Assembly: GCF_030378065.1 (NCBI RefSeq)
Contig: NZ_JAUCGJ010000002.1
Location: 62,001 to 126,000 of the forward strand
Length of the DNA stretch: 64,000 nucleotides
Origin: Candidatus Venteria ishoeyi
GTDB taxonomy: Bacteria; Pseudomonadota; Gammaproteobacteria; Beggiatoales; Beggiatoaceae
Direction: 5' to 3'
Of the stretch, positions 59,929-64,000 are shown in pieces. The position numbers were made by a program, and so were the translations under genes. The notes under the pieces were generated by a model. It was not told the origin of the DNA. It did no database searches and saw nothing but the letters and a program-made list of their open reading frames with translations. Each line of letters opens with the position of its first letter. The stretch's first letter is position 1.

Positions 59929-60088
59929 AGGAGTGAGAATTTTATAACTTCAGCAACTTGGCTGGTCTTTTTCTCCATTTTCTACGTTGTGAAAACAGTT
60001 ACATAGCTTGCTATGCGCCTGTTTTCACGCCTTGAAAATGAATAAAAATCCTGCGCCCAGTTTCTGTATTTATTTCATCCTCACTCCT
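59929..60088 (-). repeat. Family M MITE-like element, full copy I (160 bp)
   Basis: Exactly the length of copies G and H but inverted. Ends AGGAGTGAG and CTCACTCCT, central hairpin GTGAAAACAG...CTGTTTTCAC around ACATAGCTTGCTATG. It lies between the 115-residue gene and the phosphatase gene, ten bases from the phosphatase stop. Confidence 0.92.
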
Positions 60089-60097
60089 TATCTTATC

Positions 60098-61306
60098 TCA
60101 GCGTTGTTTACAGACTAATAAGGTTATATCATCGTGAACCTTGCAATCACCAATATAGCTTTTCAGATCATCAATCACCTTATCCACAATATGGCAACTG
60201 GCTTCCTGCCAGTGTTTTGACACCACTTTGCACAATGCATCCACGCCATATTGCCTGCCTTCTGAATTGCGCGCTTCGGTAATGCCATCAGTATACAAAA
60301 CCACGCCATCACCGGAAGTGAGTTCAATTTTAGAATGTGCCACCCATTTACTGATATCCGGTTCAAGACCCACCATAAAACCTAAATCGGTGGTATCAAT
60401 ACGCTCAACCTCACCATTTTTACGTACAACTAAAACATCTTCATGCTGCCCGGTTAAATGCAAAATACCCGCTTCATAGTCAATCAAAGACAGCGTCAGG
60501 TTTTTATCCGAGTTCATGCGCTGTACATTTTTAAAAATGGCCTGATTCAGCAGATTTAAAAAATCTGTCGGATCGCTGACCTTATTGGTTAGCAGGGTAC
60601 GTACCGCCATTTGTACCATAACCATCAATACGCCACTTTCCAGGCCGTGACCTGTGACATCACCTATGCCGATTTTAATTGGCCCGTTTTCATGTTGCAA
60701 GACATCGTAATAATCACCGCCCACCTCATCAGTAGGCTCCATGAACCCGGTAATATCCAGCTCTTTAATTTTCTCTAATTCATGTGCTTTAGGCAGCAGC
60801 ATTTGCTGCAATTGCTGGGTGACTGCCAGTTCAGAACCCATGCGTACATTATCGGCTTTTAATTGTTTATTAAGACGGTGAATTTCATTGTTGGCATCAC
60901 CTAAGTCTGTATGTTGCTTTTGTAGCTGCTGTTTAAACATCAACACGGTACTGACCAACAAACCAATGATCAAGCCTAGCAAGGTAGGAACAAGCGCAAA
61001 TTGTGGTTTAAATTCCTTTAAGACAAAAATTACCTGTATGGAAAAAAAAGATTCAACAATTAATAAACTTAGCACAATATATTTAATATAAATGCTGACA
61101 ATAGCAGGGAGATATAAACGACGAAATACAACAATGGTACAACTGATCAATGCAGTCAGAATTGCAGCAATTGATAATAATGTGGAAAAATACATATCAA
61201 ACTGCGGATTGTTCAGTATGAGTTGAACGCTGAATATGCTGATGGCTATCAAAAAACTAACAAGCAGATATTTAATATAGAGCTGAATAATTTGTTTGCG
61301 ATCCAT
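60098..61306 (-). CDS. Membrane PP2C-like (SpoIIE) serine phosphatase
   Basis: 402 residues. Four membrane segments (about 10-30, 43-62, 75-95, 106-123), a coiled coil to about 165, then a SpoIIE phosphatase domain with LQQMLLPKAHELEKI, TDEVGGDYYDVLQ, IGIGDVTGHGLESG, LYTDGITEARN and HDDITLLVCK, which hold the metal-binding Asp residues. Such enzymes act on anti-sigma-factor antagonists; none is adjacent. The membrane part is a tandem duplication of a two-helix unit (YIKYLLVSFLIAISIFSVQ and YIKYIVLSLLIVESFFSIQ, 63 residues apart). Confidence 0.9.
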   Translation of the reverse strand: MDRKQIIQLYIKYLLVSFLIAISIFSVQLILNNPQFDMYFSTLLSIAAILTALISCTIVVFRRLYLPAIVSIYIKYIVLSLLIVESFFSIQVIFVLKEFKPQFALVPTLLGLIIGLLVSTVLMFKQQLQKQHTDLGDANNEIHRLNKQLKADNVRMGSELAVTQQLQQMLLPKAHELEKIKELDITGFMEPTDEVGGDYYDVLQHENGPIKIGIGDVTGHGLESGVLMVMVQMAVRTLLTNKVSDPTDFLNLLNQAIFKNVQRMNSDKNLTLSLIDYEAGILHLTGQHEDVLVVRKNGEVERIDTTDLGFMVGLEPDISKWVAHSKIELTSGDGVVLYTDGITEARNSEGRQYGVDALCKVVSKHWQEASCHIVDKVIDDLKSYIGDCKVHDDITLLVCKQR

Positions 61307-61318
61307 TTCCAGATCCCA

Positions 61319-61474
61319 TTAAAATTGATAGCTTAATTGCATATTCAGAGCTGCGCGCTGATCGCCATTGCTTGCAAAAACCTGCACATAGCTCAACAAG
61401 GTTGTAGTAAAAGTTGTAGTGAAAGTTGTAGTGAAAGTTGTTAATAAAAAATTTAATTGCTTATTGTTAGACAT
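61319..61474 (-). pseudogene. Remnant of an outer-membrane protein gene with 12-bp repeats
   Basis: A 51-codon frame with a good ribosome-binding site (AAGGAAC, 8 bases before the ATG). It reads MSNNKQLNFLL, then Thr/Phe repeats (TTFTTTFTTT), and ends ALNMQLSYQF, the aromatic-terminated last strand of a beta-barrel. The beginning looks like a cut signal sequence and the middle is gone, so a larger porin-like gene was probably collapsed by deletion. Its stop is 12 bases before the phosphatase start, so it may now act as a leader. Confidence 0.45.
61401..61440. repeat. 12-bp tandem repeat
   Basis: GTTGTAGTGAAA occurs three times with one variant base (first unit GTTGTAGTAAAA) and a partial fourth. 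The unit is a multiple of three, so gain or loss would not change frame in the 51-codon reading frame. Confidence 0.9.
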
Positions 61475-61672
61475 GATTTAAGTTCCTTATCTATAATAAA
61501 AAATACGTCAGTTATTTGTTTTTATAAGTAAAAATGGACGCTTTGCTAAATTGATTATGACTTAAAAGTAATCAGTGCAATAGTGTACGCGAATTATATT
61601 GTGGCATGGATGATTTTTATAAAAAAACCGGTCTAATAAAAGACCTGTCATCAATCTAAAGGAATTTTTATT

Positions 61673-62122
61673 ATGATCAATAAACTGATATTTTTGTATT
61701 TAACCGCAGTACGGGGAATGCAAACTTTTATTACCCCATTTTTTGATTTTGCCCTGCGGTTTTGGGTGGCCAAGATATTTTTTATGTCGGGTTTGACTAA
61801 AATTGACAGTTGGAGCAGTACCCTGGCCTTATTTGAATATGAATATGCAGTGCCGTTATTACCCCCCCATTTTGCTGCTTATCTGGGAACCGGGGCAGAA
61901 TTATTCTTTCCTGTCTTATTAGTCATCGGTTTATTTAGCCGCTTTGCCGCATTATCTTTGTTTATTTTCAATCTGGTAGCCATGTATTCTTATCCAGACT
62001 TAGGGATTGCCGGAATTAAGGATCATATGCTCTGGGGTACGATGTTAGCCGTGACATTTTTCCACGGTTCTGGTGCTTTATCACTGGATTATTGGATTTA
62101 TCGTAAAAGCAACGTAAAATAA
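61673..62122 (+). CDS. DoxX family membrane protein
   Basis: 149 residues, four membrane segments. DoxX pattern: LRFWVAKIFFMSGLTKI, AAYLGTGAELFFPVLLVIG, GIKDHMLWGTMLAV. Relatives occur with DUF692/BufB-type genes or in thiosulfate:quinone oxidoreductase; no such partner is here. AAAGGAA is upstream; a small hairpin GGTCT/AGACC at 61629-61650 lies in the leader. Confidence 0.87.
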   Translation: MINKLIFLYLTAVRGMQTFITPFFDFALRFWVAKIFFMSGLTKIDSWSSTLALFEYEYAVPLLPPHFAAYLGTGAELFFPVLLVIGLFSRFAALSLFIFNLVAMYSYPDLGIAGIKDHMLWGTMLAVTFFHGSGALSLDYWIYRKSNVK

Positions 62123-62227
62123 CCCACGTTCGGTGTCAGCGCCTTTCTGTAGAACTATTACATGAGATAAAAGGTATTAAAAAATAGAAAAACTCTGATG
62201 GGCTGTCAAATTTAAAGTGATATTGTT

Positions 62228-62872
62228 ATGAATGCATTATACGAAGATGAATTACAAAAGGCGCTTGTTGGCGTGGGCATCAATGCATTTTCAACCCGGG
62301 TTATCGGTTTGCGCGGTGATCAAAGCCTGCGCCACACCGTGTATACACGGGAGCGAATTGCTAATTTCAGCGACTTACATATGGAAGAATTAGCCAATAT
62401 CTTTTTATATTTACTGACAGATACCGGCATTCATCGTTTATCGATAGGTTTTAACAACGATGAGATCAAAACATTTTCAATTTTTGACCCTTTTAATATG
62501 GAAGTGCATAAAGCAGAAGATCTGGTTCGTAAATCTTATTACCAGTCCCATTTTCCACAGATTCACTATGCAGAAAAAGCCGCTTTTATCGATAGGGCTT
62601 ATGAGCATTTATTGCAAGATAATGAATTGCAACGTCTGCCTTACTGGCAGGCTAAAATTCGTGAGCGCAATCAGCGTTTAAACTTGCCCTCGCGTGATGA
62701 CTTGCGCTGTATTTTCAAACGCTTGCCAAGCTTGCGCAGCATGGATAACTTTTTTTTGCGCTCTATGATTATCAGCCTGTTTAACAGCACCGTTTCCTTA
62801 TCCTTTAATTGCGATGGCACGCAATTAATGGCTATTGCAGGGTTTGATGAGTTCTTAAAAAATAATTTTTAA
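62228..62872 (+). CDS. Hypothetical protein, unknown family
   Basis: 214 residues, cytoplasmic by sequence. Begins MNALYEDELQKALVGVGI; contains TVYTRERIANFSDLHMEEL, FDPFNMEVHKAEDLVRKS and a C-terminal LRSMIISLFNSTVSLSFN. No recognised motif. A weak ribosome-binding site (AAAGTGATA). It is convergent with the glycosyltransferase gene and 105 bases behind doxX, with which it may be co-transcribed. Confidence 0.65.
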   Translation: MNALYEDELQKALVGVGINAFSTRVIGLRGDQSLRHTVYTRERIANFSDLHMEELANIFLYLLTDTGIHRLSIGFNNDEIKTFSIFDPFNMEVHKAEDLVRKSYYQSHFPQIHYAEKAAFIDRAYEHLLQDNELQRLPYWQAKIRERNQRLNLPSRDDLRCIFKRLPSLRSMDNFFLRSMIISLFNSTVSLSFNCDGTQLMAIAGFDEFLKNNF

Positions 62873-62876
62873 GCAC

Positions 62877-64000
62877 TTAAATTTCATCTGCTGCTGCGGG
62901 GTTGTAATCACGTTTTTTTACCCGGCGCAGCCAGTTAATACTACGTGTTGCAATCTGCCACAGGCTTTTCAGAAATCCCATGCGCTCTGACCAATACAGG
63001 GAATAAGTGCCATTTTCAAATACCGCTGTCAAGCTCGCCATATTATTGGCTAACATGCTTTCATTCCAAAACGGCAGGATGACGATGCCTTGCGGGTGGA
63101 TGAAAATACTGCGTACTTGTTGTAATAAGCGCCCCAGTGCGCTGCGTTTATAAGTTAGCTGTAAAAATTGATCGCCCAACGCGGTCATGTCATGACCCGG
63201 ATGAAACGCAACGTCAATGAGATGCGCGTGCGGGGCAAACTGGCGTAATTGATTGACAATCTCACGCTCATAATCTTTGCCATCATTGGCATAATCGTTG
63301 ATTTCCCGCACCAGATAAATACGTTTGGGCGCACTACTGTTGCGGCTTTGCCATTGCTCAATAATTGCTGCAACGCTGTCAGCACTAATGGCACTGCGTT
63401 TTAGATTATCCTGGCGTCCATAAGTCCCCTGGAAAAAGTCCTCAATACCATGCAGGTGGAAATCACACAGATCACGACGCTTAATGACTAACTGACGCAA
63501 GCCAAAACGTATGCACTGTAATAATACCCGGCGTACCACAGCAGTATCGCTGTAGCGGGAAAAATAATTAAGGAAATTACGGGTTTCATAATAGCGCAAA
63601 GTGGTAAAAGGCTTGCTCGCACCTTGAAGCGCATGCCAGATTAAAGAATCATAAGCGATGACCACTTTTTTACCGGTGCAACGCTGAATTCTGTGTCCCC
63701 ACTCTGAGTCATCAACATGCAGAAAATAATTATGCCAGATACCGGTTTGTTGTAAAGCTTCATGACGAAACACCAGAGAGTAGGCACCGGCATAACCGGA
63801 TTCACGATAACGTTCACGAATATGCGTCAGTTCATGCAGTTCCCGATGCAAAATATTGGCTTGCCAGCCAAAGCTATCCCGAAACAAACTGCCACCAGCC
63901 TCATAAGCAATGGTTGGATTATCCAGATCCATCATCACCGAACCGGCTACCGCAGCTTCTGGCGTGTCTTGCAAGGTGCGGATTAAATATTGCAAGGTAT
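62877..64000 (-). CDS. GT2-type glycosyltransferase, N-terminus beyond window
   Basis: At least 373 C-terminal residues are visible; the frame stays open to the window edge and the catalytic start with the nucleotide-sugar DxD is missing. The visible part has TPEAAVAGSVMMDLDNP, the acceptor-site FLHVDDSEWGHRIQ, then RYYETRNFLNYFSRY typical of GT2 galactofuranosyl/rhamnosyl transferases. After about residue 210 comes a second domain (KRIYLVREINDYANDGKDYE ... GIVILPFWNESM) resembling part of another glycosyltransferase fold. Likely in surface polysaccharide synthesis. Confidence 0.82.
   Translation of the reverse strand, partial: TLQYLIRTLQDTPEAAVAGSVMMDLDNPTIAYEAGGSLFRDSFGWQANILHRELHELTHIRERYRESGYAGAYSLVFRHEALQQTGIWHNYFLHVDDSEWGHRIQRCTGKKVVIAYDSLIWHALQGASKPFTTLRYYETRNFLNYFSRYSDTAVVRRVLLQCIRFGLRQLVIKRRDLCDFHLHGIEDFFQGTYGRQDNLKRSAISADSVAAIIEQWQSRNSSAPKRIYLVREINDYANDGKDYEREIVNQLRQFAPHAHLIDVAFHPGHDMTALGDQFLQLTYKRSALGRLLQQVRSIFIHPQGIVILPFWNESMLANNMASLTAVFENGTYSLYWSERMGFLKSLWQIATRSINWLRRVKKRDYNPAAADEI

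Noticed and set aside
55296-60088. Family M elements as CRISPR repeats or tRNA-like genes
   Set aside because: They are dispersed, have inverted termini and a simple hairpin, and no cloverleaf or spacer pattern.
61401-61440. CRISPR-like or phase-variation tract
   Set aside because: Repeats are 12 bases and contiguous without spacers, and a multiple of three, so neither CRISPR nor frame-switching applies.

Overview
The window looks like chromosomal DNA from a gammaproteobacterium with moderate GC content. The gene content points that way: isc cluster in the order iscR-iscS-iscU-iscA-hscB-hscA-fdx, monomeric isocitrate dehydrogenase, single-chain PurL, MsbA, a YcfL-type lipoprotein and pteridine reductase. 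A sulfur-oxidiser-like lineage (Thiotrichales-type) would fit the many hybrid kinases and small repeats, but that placement is inference. No rRNA, tRNA, CRISPR array, prophage or intact transposase was recognised.

Layout. 1-9.2 kb: 3' end-less aspS (minus), a RelE-type toxin/antitoxin pair, icd (monomeric), a periplasmic rhodanese, a GC-rich palindromic repeat cluster, purL. 9.4-15.6 kb (plus): small basic protein, hemB, a coiled-coil protein, a Sel1-repeat lipoprotein, an FGGY sugar kinase and a Yip1 membrane protein. 15.6-31.2 kb (plus): a signalling locus holding a c-type-heme (Tll0287-like) PAS sensor without a kinase domain, two large membrane hybrid kinases ending in HPt domains, a soluble REC-kinase-REC hybrid, a REC-GGDEF-EAL protein, an SBP-like periplasmic protein and a DUF4197 protein. 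The parts fit a phosphorelay: HPt domains on the membrane kinases, and near-identical N-terminal receivers on the soluble hybrid and the c-di-GMP enzyme. 31.3-40.3 kb (minus): isc operon with a hemerythrin-like gene inserted between iscA and hscB, then lon upstream. 40.6-47 kb (plus): PBP1A, plsY, a lipoprotein, acs. 47.1-51.3 kb (minus): DinG-type helicase, mobA, pteridine reductase, rhodanese, YcfL-like lipoprotein. 51.4-55.9 kb (plus): msbA, a DHH phosphoesterase, DUF1538 protein and a small gene bracketed by two repeats. 56.1-64 kb: argC, DUF4381/VWA pair, an orphan DppC-like permease coupled to an unknown gene, a SpoIIE-type phosphatase with duplicated membrane hairpins, an outer-membrane-protein remnant, DoxX, an unknown protein and a truncated glycosyltransferase.

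The most unusual material is non-coding. A family of 160-bp MITE-like elements (family M: inverted ends AGGAGTGAG/CTCACTCCT and a long central hairpin) occurs as three full copies and many partial ones, nearly all beside signalling genes. Two direct copies bracket a 120-aa gene like a composite cassette and supply its ribosome-binding site and stop codon. Another copy seems to have become the leader of the GGDEF-EAL gene, where a 14-bp tandem repeat makes two overlapping five-codon minicistrons coupled to the real start. A second family (T, ends near GTTACGCAAAAG) sits directly after stop codons, and a third (P, 33-bp perfect hairpins) shows compensatory base changes between copies.
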